Below are positions 12,270 through 19,417 of a stretch of DNA of 64,000 bases, in pieces. Under the pieces are notes generated by a model that saw nothing but the letters and a program-made list of their open reading frames with translations, ran no database searches and was not told where the DNA came from. Numbering within the stretch: the stretch's first letter is position 1; each line of letters opens with the position of its first letter. Source of the DNA: Ramlibacter sp. (lineage in GTDB: Bacteria; Pseudomonadota; Gammaproteobacteria; Burkholderiales; Burkholderiaceae_C). The stretch spans positions 930,001 to 994,000 of the forward strand of contig JAHBZN010000001.1 in assembly GCA_019635415.1 (NCBI GenBank), written 5' to 3'. The translations under genes were made by a program, and so were the position numbers.

Positions 12270-12935
12270 ATGAAGAAACTGAACAAAGTGGCGATGTTGT
12301 TTGCCTCCGCTGCGCTCGCAACCGCCGCTGGCGCCCAGTCGATCGACAACTGGCGCAACGGCACCTCCGAACTCGTCTGGAAGAACGGCACCAATGAACT
12401 GTGCTGGCGCGATGCCAACTGGACGCCTGCTACGGCAGCGGCCAATTGCGATGGCGCCATCAAGGCTGCGGCTGCTGCTCCGGCACCGGCCCCGTCGGCC
12501 GCTCCGGCACCGGCTCCGTCGGCTGCTCCGGCTCCCGCTCCCGCAGCGGCTCCGAAGCCCCCGGCACCTGCCGCCGCCACCAAGGTGACCTACGCCGCTG
12601 ACGCCTTCTTCGACTTCGACAAGTCGGTCCTGAAGCCCGAAGGCAAGGCCAAGCTGGAAGACCTGACCAGCAAGGTCAAGGGCATCAACCTGGAAGTCAT
12701 CATTGCCGTGGGTCACACCGACTCCGTGGGTTCTGATGCCTACAACCAGAAGCTGTCGGTCCGCCGCGCTGAAGCCGTGAAGGCCTTCCTGGTGTCCAAG
12801 GGCATCGAGAAGAACCGCGTGTACACCGAAGGCAAGGGCGAGAAGCAGCCCGTGGCCGACAACAAGACCGCCGAAGGCCGTGCGAAAAACCGTCGCGTGG
12901 AAATCGAAGTGGTCGGTACCCGCTCCAACAAGTAA
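12270..12935 (+). CDS. ompA: OmpA-family outer membrane protein
   Basis: Outer-membrane/peptidoglycan linker of 221 residues. A Sec signal peptide (1-22, ending AAGA) is followed by a short WRNGTSELVWKNG region, an Ala/Pro-rich hinge (about 70-103 with repeated PAPAPSAA units) and an OmpA C-terminal domain (about 106-216) with the peptidoglycan-binding core GHTDSVGSDAYNQKLSVRRA at 148-167. There is no eight-stranded barrel, so it resembles the short betaproteobacterial OmpA type. The ATG with AGGAGA 4 nt upstream fixes the start. An intrinsic terminator follows immediately. Confidence 0.95.
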   Translation: MKKLNKVAMLFASAALATAAGAQSIDNWRNGTSELVWKNGTNELCWRDANWTPATAAANCDGAIKAAAAAPAPAPSAAPAPAPSAAPAPAPAAAPKPPAPAAATKVTYAADAFFDFDKSVLKPEGKAKLEDLTSKVKGINLEVIIAVGHTDSVGSDAYNQKLSVRRAEAVKAFLVSKGIEKNRVYTEGKGEKQPVADNKTAEGRAKNRRVEIEVVGTRSNK

Positions 12936-12954
12936 TCCCCTGCGGATCGCTTAG

Positions 12955-12981
12955 AAAAAGCCCCGGCAACGGGGCTTTTTT
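12955..12981 (+). terminator. Intrinsic terminator after ompA
   Basis: A 6-bp GCCCCG/CGGGGC stem closed by a GCAA loop is flanked by an A-run on the left and seven T residues on the right, 20 bp after the ompA stop. Confidence 0.9.
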
Positions 12982-13005
12982 CATGGCCTCGAGGAAAATG
13001 GTCGC

Positions 13006-13719
13006 ATGAGTGACACCGTCAATGTCGATCCATCGGAAATCGCCAAGTTCTCGGAACTGGCGCATCGGTGGTGGGACCCGGATAGCGAATTCCGTCCGCT
13101 TCACCAGATCAATCCCCTGAGGTTGGGCTGGATCGAGGGCTTCACGCCACTGGCGGGCCGCCATGTGCTGGACGTGGGCTGTGGGGGTGGCATCCTGGCA
13201 GATGCGATGGCGCGTCGCGGCGCTGATGTCCTGGGGATCGACCTCGCCGCGCGTGCGCTCAAGGTGGCCCAGCTCCATGCGCTGGAGGTGCAGACTCAGG
13301 GGGTGGCTTACCGTGAAGTCAGCGTGGAAGCCCTGGCCGCCGAGATGCCGGGCCGTTTCGACGTGGTCACCTGCATGGAAATGCTGGAGCACGTGCCTGA
13401 CCCCGCGTCTGTGGTGCGTGCCTGCTCGGCGCTGGTCAAACCCGGAGGCTGGGTGTTCTTTTCCACCATCAATCGCAATGCCCGCGCGTTCCTGCTGGCG
13501 ATCGTGGGGGCAGAGTACCTGCTCAACCTGCTGCCCCGGGGGACGCACGAGTATGAAAAGCTGATCCGGCCCAGTGAACTGGCCGGGTGGTGCCGCAGTT
13601 ATGCGCTGGACCTCCAGGCCACCCGAGGCCTGGAGCACAACCCGCTGACACGCCGGTACTGGCTGTCGGCGGACACCCGGGTCAACTACCTGTTGGCCAC
13701 GCGCAAGGCCGGTGCCTGA
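13006..13719 (+). CDS. ubiG: Ubiquinone biosynthesis O-methyltransferase UbiG
   Basis: SAM-dependent methyltransferase that performs both O-methylations of ubiquinone synthesis; 237 residues. The N-terminal EIAKFSELAHRWWDPDSEFRPLHQ-type segment and SAM motif DVGCGGG at 56-62 are characteristic of UbiG, as is EMLEHVPDP. It starts 25 bp after the ompA terminator, so it must have its own promoter in that gap or rely on read-through. The stop overlaps the gph start by one base (TGATG), which implies coupling. Confidence 0.96.
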   Translation: MSDTVNVDPSEIAKFSELAHRWWDPDSEFRPLHQINPLRLGWIEGFTPLAGRHVLDVGCGGGILADAMARRGADVLGIDLAARALKVAQLHALEVQTQGVAYREVSVEALAAEMPGRFDVVTCMEMLEHVPDPASVVRACSALVKPGGWVFFSTINRNARAFLLAIVGAEYLLNLLPRGTHEYEKLIRPSELAGWCRSYALDLQATRGLEHNPLTRRYWLSADTRVNYLLATRKAGA

Positions 13720-14393
13720 TGTTTTTGGGCATTGAAGCCGTCCTGTTCGACCTGGACGGCACGCTCATCGACAGCGCACCCGACCTCGGGGCTGCGGCGG
13801 ACCAGATGCGCGTGGCCCGTGGCCTGCCGTCGTTGCCGCTGGAGCAGTACCGGCCCATGGCCGGGGCGGGTGCCCGCGGCATGCTCGGCATCGCGTTCGA
13901 CATGACGCCCTCCCATCCTGACTTTGATGCCATGCGCGAGGAGTTTTTCGTCAATTACGAGCGCCGCATGACGCAGCTCACGCGGGCCTTCGACGGTGTG
14001 GCGGAGCTGGTGGAGCGCCTGCACGGCATGGGACTGGCCTGGGGCGTGGTGACCAACAAATCCATGCGCTTTGCCGGGCCGCTCACGCGGGGAATGCCGC
14101 TGTTCGGCACGGCCGGCACCGTGGTGGGGGGCGACACCACGCCGCATGCCAAGCCGCACCCCGCGCCGCTGCTGGAAGCGGCGCGCCAGCTCGGTCTGGA
14201 CCCGACCTCCTGCCTTTACGTGGGCGACGATGAGCGTGACGTGGTGGCCGGCCTGGCCGCAGGCATGGGCACCGTGGCCGCGACCTACGGGTACCTGGGG
14301 CGCAACGCGGACACGACGGCGTGGGGAGCCCATGCCCACATTCACAACCCGCTTGATCTGCTTTCACTCTTGCAATCGCCTGCGAGGGCCTAA
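13719..14393 (+). CDS. gph: Phosphoglycolate phosphatase (HAD family)
   Basis: HAD-superfamily phosphatase of 224 residues, most like Gph, which removes 2-phosphoglycolate formed by DNA repair or oxygenase activity. Motif I is FDLDGTLID with nucleophile D11 and acid D13, motif II lies at VVTNKS, and motif III/IV is YVGDDERDV. The ATG overlaps the ubiG stop, an arrangement (ubiG-gph) common in betaproteobacteria; a 44-codon upstream extension of the frame was rejected. The ssrA promoter appears to lie over its last codons. Confidence 0.93.
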   Translation: MFLGIEAVLFDLDGTLIDSAPDLGAAADQMRVARGLPSLPLEQYRPMAGAGARGMLGIAFDMTPSHPDFDAMREEFFVNYERRMTQLTRAFDGVAELVERLHGMGLAWGVVTNKSMRFAGPLTRGMPLFGTAGTVVGGDTTPHAKPHPAPLLEAARQLGLDPTSCLYVGDDERDVVAGLAAGMGTVAATYGYLGRNADTTAWGAHAHIHNPLDLLSLLQSPARA

Positions 14394-14396
14394 AAT
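14368..14396 (+). promoter_or_regulatory. Candidate ssrA promoter
   Basis: TCTTGC at 14368-14373 and TAAAAT at 14391-14396 are 17 bp apart, overlap the 3' end of gph and lie 10 bp before the mature tmRNA 5' end. This fits a short precursor trimmed at its 5' end. Confidence 0.45.
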
Positions 14397-14406
14397 AGGG
14401 ATTCCC

Positions 14407-14792
14407 GGGGCTGCACTGGTTTCGACGTGGGTTCGGACGCGTGGCAGGGCATGTCGAGCTGAATGTGCTCGTAAATCAGATTCAAACAAACTAACTGCAA
14501 ACGACGAACGTTTCGCACTCGCCGCTTAATTGCCGGTGAGCTTTGCAACAGCAGGCCTATGGGCTGGGCAAGGGGTCTTGGCGCAAGCCACAGACTCCCG
14601 GCTGCAAAGATAATTTCATAGGCTGGTTTCGCGTCGGGCAACTTGGCGCGGAACGAGATCATAGGTTGCTGGCGTCCTGTGCAGCGTGCCGCTGCGCGGC
14701 TCAGGAAGCGAGATCCAAACCAGACGGCTAAACATGTAGAACTGCGCGAAGAAGGCTTGCGGACGGGGGTTCAATTCCCCCCAGCTCCACCA
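14407..14792 (+). ncRNA. ssrA: tmRNA
   Basis: Transfer-messenger RNA that rescues stalled ribosomes. The 5' end GGGGCUG pairs with 3' CAGCUCC, followed by discriminator A and CCA, and a T-arm with GTTCAATTC is present. The mRNA-like part begins with resume codon GCA at 14497 and encodes the tag ANDERFALAA, with TAA at 14527-14529. Total length is 386 nt. The gene is intact, including CCA and terminator, so the neighbouring element has not replaced its 3' end. Confidence 0.97.
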
Positions 14793-14801
14793 CAATTTGA
14801 A

Positions 14802-14831
14802 ATCTCAACCCTTATCGGTTGGGATTTTTTT
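14802..14831 (+). terminator. ssrA intrinsic terminator
   Basis: A 9-bp stem (ATCTCAACC/GGTTGGGAT with one G-U pair) around a CTTATC loop is followed by a run of seven T residues, starting 10 bp after the tmRNA CCA. Confidence 0.88.
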
Positions 14832-14869
14832 GCCCGGAACGCCAGTGTTGGCGCGGTTTCGCGCCTTGG

Positions 14870-14974
14870 CCTCTTGAGCACACCCCTCCCGAAGTCGCCG
14901 TTCCGGGCGCGCATTCCGCCGTTTTTTTCTCTCTGTTCTCTGCTGCCCTCTTGAGCATTCAAGGCCCGAAGTCG
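14870..14974. repeat. Spaced direct repeat in the ssrA-prophage junction
   Basis: The 11-mer CCTCTTGAGCA, then 7 variable bases, then CCCGAAGTCG occurs at 14870-14897 and again at 14947-14974, exactly 77 bp apart with identical internal spacing. A 10-bp inverted repeat (GCCCGGAACG at 14832-14841 and CGTTCCGGGC at 14899-14908) flanks the first copy. The whole 14832-15053 gap holds no convincing gene. It is a plausible attL or recombinase-binding region, but that is inference. Confidence 0.6.
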
Positions 14975-15053
14975 TGTATGGGCGCGGGTTTGCGGGCCAT
15001 CGGTTTGCATCTTCGTCTGCTCGGGAGCGCGCGACCGAGACAGCGAAAGGCAC

Positions 15054-15076
15054 AAAAAAAACCGCCCTGCGGCGGC
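15054..15076 (-). terminator. Intrinsic terminator of the recombination operon
   Basis: Read on the minus strand, a CCGCC/GGCGG-type stem with a short GCAG loop precedes an eight-residue T-run, 20 bp beyond the stop of the last operon gene. It marks the left limit of prophage transcription. Confidence 0.85.
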
Positions 15077-15096
15077 GTGACCGTGCGGCGTGGCTG

Positions 15097-15576
15097 TCAG
15101 CGAGAGCCTGCCACCAGCGCCTCACGTTGCGCCAGCCAGGACGCCGACAACTTGCCGCGCAGCAGCTGGCTGACGCCCACCTCGAGGCGTCCCAGGGCGA
15201 TGCTCTCGATCAGGTCGGGGGCCAGTTGCGCCAGTCGGCTCATCTTGCTGGCTTGGCCGAGGTCGATGCCTTCGGCCGCCGCGATCTCGGTCATGGAACT
15301 GAACCGTCCCTCGTCCAGCAGACGCTGCCAGTGGTGCGCGAGGCCGAGCGCTCGCATCAAGGGGGTGTCCTGCGCCATCTCTCGCACCTGCCGCTCGCGG
15401 CGGGCCTCGTCCAGGAATTCCTGCGGCGCGTCCAGCGGCGTGATGACCTGCTTCTTCAGACCCCGGCGCACCAGCGTCCAGGGCAGGAAGGTCTCCATCT
15501 GCACGCCGCCAGCGGGCAACGGCGTCTGATACGTCACCGGGTCGCCCTTGGCCCGGCCGCGATGCTTGAGACTCAT
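15097..15576 (-). CDS. Stand-alone HTH protein, recombinase-operon paralogue 2
   Basis: Protein of 159 residues with no recognised enzyme domain. From residue 27 it aligns with the neighbouring 123-residue protein: METFLPWTLVRRG matches METFVPLTFRRRG, and an HTH-like stretch (about 95-117) leads into LAPDLIESIALGR at 118-130 (LAPDIIEQFMAGK in the paralogue). This LAPD(I/L)(I/V)E element resembles the C-terminal extension I recall from fused recombinases of alphaproteobacterial elements, so the protein may be a DNA-binding subunit of the recombinase. The start overlaps the previous stop as ATGA. Function is inferred only. Confidence 0.75.
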   Translation of the reverse strand: MSLKHRGRAKGDPVTYQTPLPAGGVQMETFLPWTLVRRGLKKQVITPLDAPQEFLDEARRERQVREMAQDTPLMRALGLAHHWQRLLDEGRFSSMTEIAAAEGIDLGQASKMSRLAQLAPDLIESIALGRLEVGVSQLLRGKLSASWLAQREALVAGSR

Positions 15577-15944
15577 GCCTCCTCCTCAAAACTGGCCATG
15601 AGCTGGCGCTGGGCGTGCCAGTCGACCATCAGGCGGTTTCGCTGAAACCACATCAGCGTCAGCCGCCGTGGCTGCTTGCCCGCCATGAACTGCTCAATGA
15701 TGTCGGGGGCCAGCAGGGTCAGGCGCAGCAGTTCGTTGACCACCGAGTGGTGCAGCTTCTCGGCGCGGGCGATGGCCGACCCGCTCTGCATCGCGCCGGT
15801 GTCCAGCAGGTGCTGCCAGTAGAAGGCCCGTGCCACACCGTCGAGCAGTGTCACGTCGTGGACGTGCCGGTCGTCGGCAGCCACGCGTTGGACGCCCCGG
15901 CGGCGAAACGTCAGGGGCACAAAGGTTTCCATCGACTCATCCAT
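15573..15944 (-). CDS. Stand-alone HTH protein, recombinase-operon paralogue 1
   Basis: Protein of 123 residues that starts within the recombinase stop (TGATG) and ends within the start of its paralogue (ATGA). Its body follows the same plan: METFVPLTFRRRG at 5-17, a helical segment with YWQHLLDTG at 42-50, an HTH-like region at about 55-77, LAPDIIEQFMAGKQP at 78-92 and an MVDWHAQRQLM tail. The tail resembles the DW-AQR ending I recall from the C-terminus of fused large recombinases. Likely a DNA-binding accessory protein of the recombinase; unproven. Confidence 0.75.
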   Translation of the reverse strand: MDESMETFVPLTFRRRGVQRVAADDRHVHDVTLLDGVARAFYWQHLLDTGAMQSGSAIARAEKLHHSVVNELLRLTLLAPDIIEQFMAGKQPRRLTLMWFQRNRLMVDWHAQRQLMASFEEEA

Positions 15945-17332
15945 CAGGCTTCGACCTCCAGCAGTTCGGCACCGATGCTGTCGGGCGCGAATTCCTCGAT
16001 GAGCGCATTCCAGCCCACCTCACGCCACTTCACCTTTATCCCCTGTACCTCGCCTGCGTGGACGAGGTCGATGCGCTCGATCATCAGATTGGCGATGCGG
16101 TGGCGCTCGACCGGGAACAGTTGATCCCACACGTTGTTGAGGCGTCCCATAGCCATCACGGTGGTGGCCTCGTCGATCAGGGCACCGTTGCGTTGGATGT
16201 GCCGCACCACCGACGCCACGGTCTCCGGGCTGGTCAGCACCGTTCGGATCTGGGCCACCACCGCCCCCTCGATCTCCGGCGCGGGCAGGCGCTCGTAGCT
16301 CTTGCCCGGCGCGCCGAACCGCGCTTCCGACTTGGACACGTAGTAGTGGTACTTGCGCCCGTTCTTGCGCGAGTAGGTCGGATACATCCGCTCGCCCGAG
16401 GGCGCGTACAGCAGGCCGCGCAGCAACGCGTCGGTGCGCGACCTGATCTTGGTCTCGACCGACCGGGTGTGGCCATCCTTGGCCAGCACCTCGTGAACCC
16501 GGCCCCACAGCCCGGGATCGATGATGGCTTGATGCACGCCCGGGTACCAACTGCCCTTGTGCGACAACTCACCGAGGTAAATGCGGTTACGCAGCAGCTT
16601 GTGCAGGTACTTCTTGTCGATGCGCGTGCCCGCCCGTGTCTGACCGTCCTGTGTCGTCCACGCCTTGGTGGTGATGCCATCCAGCGTTAGGTTGGCGGCA
16701 ATCTGGGTGGGCGAGCCGATGGTCAGCATTTCCTCGAAGATGCGCCGCACCACCGCCGCCTCGGTGTCGTTGATGACCAGCAGACGGTTCTCGACGTCGA
16801 AGCCGAGCGGCGGCACGCCACCCATCCACATCCCTTTGCGCTTGCTGGCGGCGATCTTGTCGCGGATGCGCTCACCGGTGACCTCGCGCTCGAACTGGGC
16901 GAAGGACAGCAGCACGTTGAGCATCAGCCGCCCCATCGATGTGGTGGTGTTGAACTGCTGCGTGACCGACACGAACGACACGCCGTGGCGCTCAAATACC
17001 TCGACCATCTTGGAGAAGTCGGCAAGGCTGCGCGTCAGGCGGTCGATCTTGTAGACCACCACGATGTCGATCTGGCCGCGCTCAATGTCGGCCATCAGGC
17101 GTTTTAGCCCCGGCCGATCCGTGTTGCCGCCGGAGAAGCCGGGGTCGTCGTAGTCGTCGGCCACTGGAATCCAACCCTCGGCGCGCTGGCTCGCCACATA
17201 GGCGTGGCCTGCTTCCTTCTGCGCGTCGATGGAGTTGAACTCCTGGTCAAGGCGTTCGTCCGAGGACACCCGGCAGTAGACCGCGCAGCGTTTGCGCGCC
17301 TTGGGAGAGGCGATTTGGGTGGCGTCGCTCAT
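15944..17332 (-). CDS. Large serine recombinase (resolvase/invertase family)
   Basis: Site-specific recombinase of 462 residues, the probable integrase. The resolvase catalytic domain (about 13-150) has nucleophile S23 in YCRVSSDE and the DRLTRS arginine segment; the recombinase domain follows (LGFDV to RNRIYLGE), then GLLYAPSGERMYPTYSRKNGRKYHYYVS. That last segment lacks the paired cysteines of the zinc-ribbon type, and the coiled-coil/HTH C-terminus of fused relatives is missing. A 195-codon upstream extension of the frame is a shadow of the DUF2924 gene. The true ATG overlaps the DUF2924 stop by 4 bp. Second of four tightly coupled genes. Confidence 0.92.
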   Translation of the reverse strand: MSDATQIASPKARKRCAVYCRVSSDERLDQEFNSIDAQKEAGHAYVASQRAEGWIPVADDYDDPGFSGGNTDRPGLKRLMADIERGQIDIVVVYKIDRLTRSLADFSKMVEVFERHGVSFVSVTQQFNTTTSMGRLMLNVLLSFAQFEREVTGERIRDKIAASKRKGMWMGGVPPLGFDVENRLLVINDTEAAVVRRIFEEMLTIGSPTQIAANLTLDGITTKAWTTQDGQTRAGTRIDKKYLHKLLRNRIYLGELSHKGSWYPGVHQAIIDPGLWGRVHEVLAKDGHTRSVETKIRSRTDALLRGLLYAPSGERMYPTYSRKNGRKYHYYVSKSEARFGAPGKSYERLPAPEIEGAVVAQIRTVLTSPETVASVVRHIQRNGALIDEATTVMAMGRLNNVWDQLFPVERHRIANLMIERIDLVHAGEVQGIKVKWREVGWNALIEEFAPDSIGAELLEVEA

Positions 17333-17781
17333 TGCGCACCTGCCTTGGCCGTAAGGCCAAAGAACAGCGGGCCCGACCAGTGCGTGCCGGTGATCTGCCG
17401 GGCCACGGCTGTCAGGCTCTTGAAGGTGCTGCCCTCGTACTCGAACAGACCTTCGGCGGTGACCGCCACCTTGTGCTCGCGGTCGCCCCATTCGCGCAGC
17501 AGCACCGTGCCGGGCGCGAAGTTGGTGTCGCGCGGCCGTGCCCGCAGCTTGATCTTGGAATGCTTGGCACCGATGGCCTCCAGGCGCTGGCGCGTGTTGT
17601 GCGCCAGACCGCCAAAGGCTTCCTCCTGCATCTTGTAGGCGATGCGCGACTCGATGAAGACGCGGTTGGGGTTGATGGGGCGACTGCTGAAGTACCGATC
17701 CCACACTGGCCACAGCTCGGCGATGGGCAGGCTCGATAGCTCCGCGATCCGCGCGGCGACTGATGCTTGTTTCTCGTTCAT
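17329..17781 (-). CDS. DUF2924 protein
   Basis: 150-residue protein of the DUF2924 family, regularly found directly upstream of large serine recombinases in proteobacterial mobile elements. The C-terminal core LTAVARQITGTHWSGPLFFGL (about 123-143) is the family signature, and a basic RARPRD segment may contact DNA. The stop overlaps the recombinase start (ATGA) and its own start overlaps the stop of the upstream small ORF (TAATG), so stoichiometric co-production is likely. Molecular function is unknown; a directionality or assembly role for the recombinase is an inference from linkage. Confidence 0.88.
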   Translation of the reverse strand: MNEKQASVAARIAELSSLPIAELWPVWDRYFSSRPINPNRVFIESRIAYKMQEEAFGGLAHNTRQRLEAIGAKHSKIKLRARPRDTNFAPGTVLLREWGDREHKVAVTAEGLFEYEGSTFKSLTAVARQITGTHWSGPLFFGLTAKAGAQ

Positions 17782-17972
17782 TACAACTTCTCCTGTTGAT
17801 AGGGGGTTGTATGAACGCGCTGGTCGGGCAGGAAGCCAAGGCCAACTTCTCTCTGTTTTGGCGCTTCTGCGACGACGGTGCGGACGATGGCGGCCGCAAG
17901 GATGGCGGTGATTTCACCAGCGCGGGCGCTGGCGGACATCTCTGAGGGAGATGCGAGTTCGAGGTTCTTCAT
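17781..17972 (-). CDS. Small protein at the head of the recombination operon
   Basis: 63-residue ORF starting MKNLELASPSEM with GGAG 7-8 nt upstream; an earlier in-frame start 7 codons upstream is possible. The core SARAGEITAILAAAIVRTV resembles small proteins I have seen encoded before DUF2924/recombinase genes, but I cannot name a family. Its last 20 codons overlap repeat element R1 (17811-17840), so part of the coding constraint may really be regulatory DNA. The stop/start overlap with the DUF2924 gene (TAATG) argues for translation. Confidence 0.55.
   Translation of the reverse strand: MKNLELASPSEMSASARAGEITAILAAAIVRTVVAEAPKQREVGLGFLPDQRVHTTPYQQEKL
17811..17840 (-). repeat. 30-bp bipartite element R1 (upstream of DUF2924/recombinase)
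   Basis: On the minus strand this reads CTTGGCTTC, six variable bases, then GACCAGCGCGTTCAT. It ends 29 bp before the DUF2924 start codon. It is one of four copies in the window (R2 24079-24108, R3 25091-25120, R4 25383-25412). Here it also lies inside the small upstream ORF. Confidence 0.75.
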
Positions 17973-18121
17973 GACGGCTCCGAGGAATTGCAACCGTCAC
18001 AGATGATGTGCGCGATGTTCCGAAGCGGATGGCAATTCCGGGTAATCGGGCTCATTTGGTGGCTCGGCCTCGATGCCCCGGCAGGCCAGCGGTGCCTGTC
18101 TGGCAGGGAACCGGATTGCGC

Positions 18122-18176
18122 GTTAACGAAACAGTTGACAGGCGTCGATCTGCTCGATACGATGACGTCAATTAAC
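18122..18176 (+). promoter_or_regulatory. Promoter and putative operators before the XRE gene
   Basis: TTGACA at 18135-18140 and TACGAT at 18158-18163 are 17 bp apart, a near-consensus sigma-70 promoter 37 bp before the XRE start. Related hexamers surround it: GTTAAC at 18122-18127, GTTGAC at 18134-18139 and GTCAATTAAC at 18167-18176. A further GTTAAC lies at 19369-19374 upstream of the 478-codon gene. Autoregulation by the XRE protein is inferred. The remainder of the 17973-18199 gap shows no other gene. Confidence 0.6.
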
Positions 18177-18199
18177 TAATCACGCAATTGGGTCATAAC

Positions 18200-18478
18200 A
18201 TGGCATTTGGTGCCTACATCAGACAGAAGAGGGAGGCGAAGGGCATTCAGATGAATGACTTCGCCCGGCAGCTGGACATCTCGCCTGCCTACTGGTCGCG
18301 CATAGAGCGCGACATCGAGAAGCCGCCCAAGGACGAGCTGATCCGCAAGGCGGCAGAAATCCTTGGCGAGAATGTCGACGACGCTTTTGTTGAGGCCAGC
18401 CGCCTTCCGCCAGACATGCGCGACGACGTGGGGGGCCTGGTACGGATGTATCGCAAGCAAGCGACGGGGGACAAGTGA
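18200..18478 (+). CDS. XRE-family transcriptional regulator
   Basis: 92-residue HTH_XRE regulator; the HTH occupies about residues 18-45 (MNDFARQLDISPAYWSRIE). An acidic short C-terminus with DMRDDVGGLVRMYRK follows. The start at ATG 18200 was preferred to an upstream TTG. The next gene is an ImmA/IrrE metallopeptidase whose ATG directly follows this stop, the classical XRE-ImmA repressor/antirepressor-protease pair that controls induction in ICEBs1 and many prophages. It probably represses the phage early genes, itself included. Confidence 0.9.
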   Translation: MAFGAYIRQKREAKGIQMNDFARQLDISPAYWSRIERDIEKPPKDELIRKAAEILGENVDDAFVEASRLPPDMRDDVGGLVRMYRKQATGDK

Positions 18479-19315
18479 ATGCCGGTGTTGACTCTTGGCT
18501 ACCGGCATTGCGACCGAAAGCGCCCCAGCTACATCAGGAACTCCGAGATTGAGGGCATCGCCGTCTTGGCCCGCCAGCAACTGGTGGACCCGGCTGCTGA
18601 TGCCATCCCGCTCACGACCTTGAGCGCCATCTCCGGCCTGAAGATCAATGGTGTGGTGTTCGACCTGTTCGTGGGCACCGGTGACGTCGTGCATGACGAG
18701 CGCGGGAACCCTGTCCTGGGCATCTGTGAGTACGATCCTGGCGTGCCGGACACCGCGATGGTGTCGGTGTCACCGGTTGGCGTGAACGCCAGCGAGGAGT
18801 TGGTACTGAGCACCCTCGGGCACGAGCTCGGCCACGCCATCTTCGATGCGCCAGGATGGATCGTCGATGCCAGCAAGGGGCCGGGTCTGTTCGATGAGCC
18901 CAGCGACGCGGCGCGGCGGGCTTACCGCACGACCACACGCGACGTCGAGCACTTGGCGAAAGTCACGCCCGTGGCCGAGGCGGCTGCGACGCCCTCGCTG
19001 GCGATTCCGGGCCACACCACCAAGGAAGAATACTTCGCCGAGCTGCGTGCCAACGAGTTCATGGGATCGTTGCTGGTGCCGCGCCAGCGCTTGAATCTGG
19101 CTGTCGAAGAGATGGCTGCGAAACACGGCGTGACGATCCATCGCAGCCCGTCGCTCGACCCCGAGTTGCCCGGCACCAGTCTTCACCTGACGGCTGATGG
19201 CGACATCGAATGTTTGCAGAAGGCCGTGGCCAAGCGCTTCGGCGTCAACCGACGCTTCATCCAGGTACGGATGGAGCGCTATGGTCTTCTAAAGCCGGGG
19301 GCCAAGATCGTCTGA
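18479..19315 (+). CDS. ImmA/IrrE-family metallopeptidase
   Basis: 278-residue zinc peptidase with HELGH at 115-119 and a downstream glutamate-rich helix EEYFAELRANEFMG near 194-207 that supplies the third ligand. ImmA-type enzymes cleave an XRE repressor after DNA damage or quorum signals. The N-terminal region (1-100) and the C-terminal RFGVNRRFIQVRMERYGLL winged segment match the larger ImmA form. It is fused to the XRE gene with no gap (TGA-ATG) and ends at a strong terminator, so the two form a bicistronic control unit. Confidence 0.9.
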   Translation: MPVLTLGYRHCDRKRPSYIRNSEIEGIAVLARQQLVDPAADAIPLTTLSAISGLKINGVVFDLFVGTGDVVHDERGNPVLGICEYDPGVPDTAMVSVSPVGVNASEELVLSTLGHELGHAIFDAPGWIVDASKGPGLFDEPSDAARRAYRTTTRDVEHLAKVTPVAEAAATPSLAIPGHTTKEEYFAELRANEFMGSLLVPRQRLNLAVEEMAAKHGVTIHRSPSLDPELPGTSLHLTADGDIECLQKAVAKRFGVNRRFIQVRMERYGLLKPGAKIV

Positions 19316-19334
19316 TCAACGCCTTCATCTCGCC

Positions 19335-19358
19335 GCCGACCGCGTGTCGGCATTTTTT
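19335..19358 (+). terminator. Intrinsic terminator after the XRE-ImmA pair
   Basis: A perfect 6-bp GCCGAC/GTCGGC stem with a CGCGT loop is followed by six T residues, 19 bp past the ImmA stop. Confidence 0.88.
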
Positions 19359-19417
19359 GAACCGTTCAGTTAACCACTCGCGCAATCGCGCACTTCGTTT
19401 AGAAAAGGAAATTGCCT

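Noticed and set aside
12479..12560. Ala/Pro-coding direct repeats in ompA as a separate repeat locus
   Set aside because: They encode the normal flexible hinge of OmpA-type proteins, so they are coding low complexity and not a mobile or regulatory repeat.
14407..14792. Classical tRNA-type att duplication at the tmRNA 3' end
   Set aside because: ssrA is complete with CCA and its own terminator, and I found no second copy of its 3' end in the window. A serine recombinase does not need one.
14643..14954. Small plus-strand ORFs across ssrA and its 3' flank
   Set aside because: They cross a structural RNA and its terminator and have no ribosome site or family likeness.
17333..17917. N-terminal 195-codon extension of the recombinase frame
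   Set aside because: It overlaps the DUF2924 gene out of frame and reads as Arg/His/Ala shadow; the MSDATQIASPKARKRCAVYCRVSS start is the natural one.
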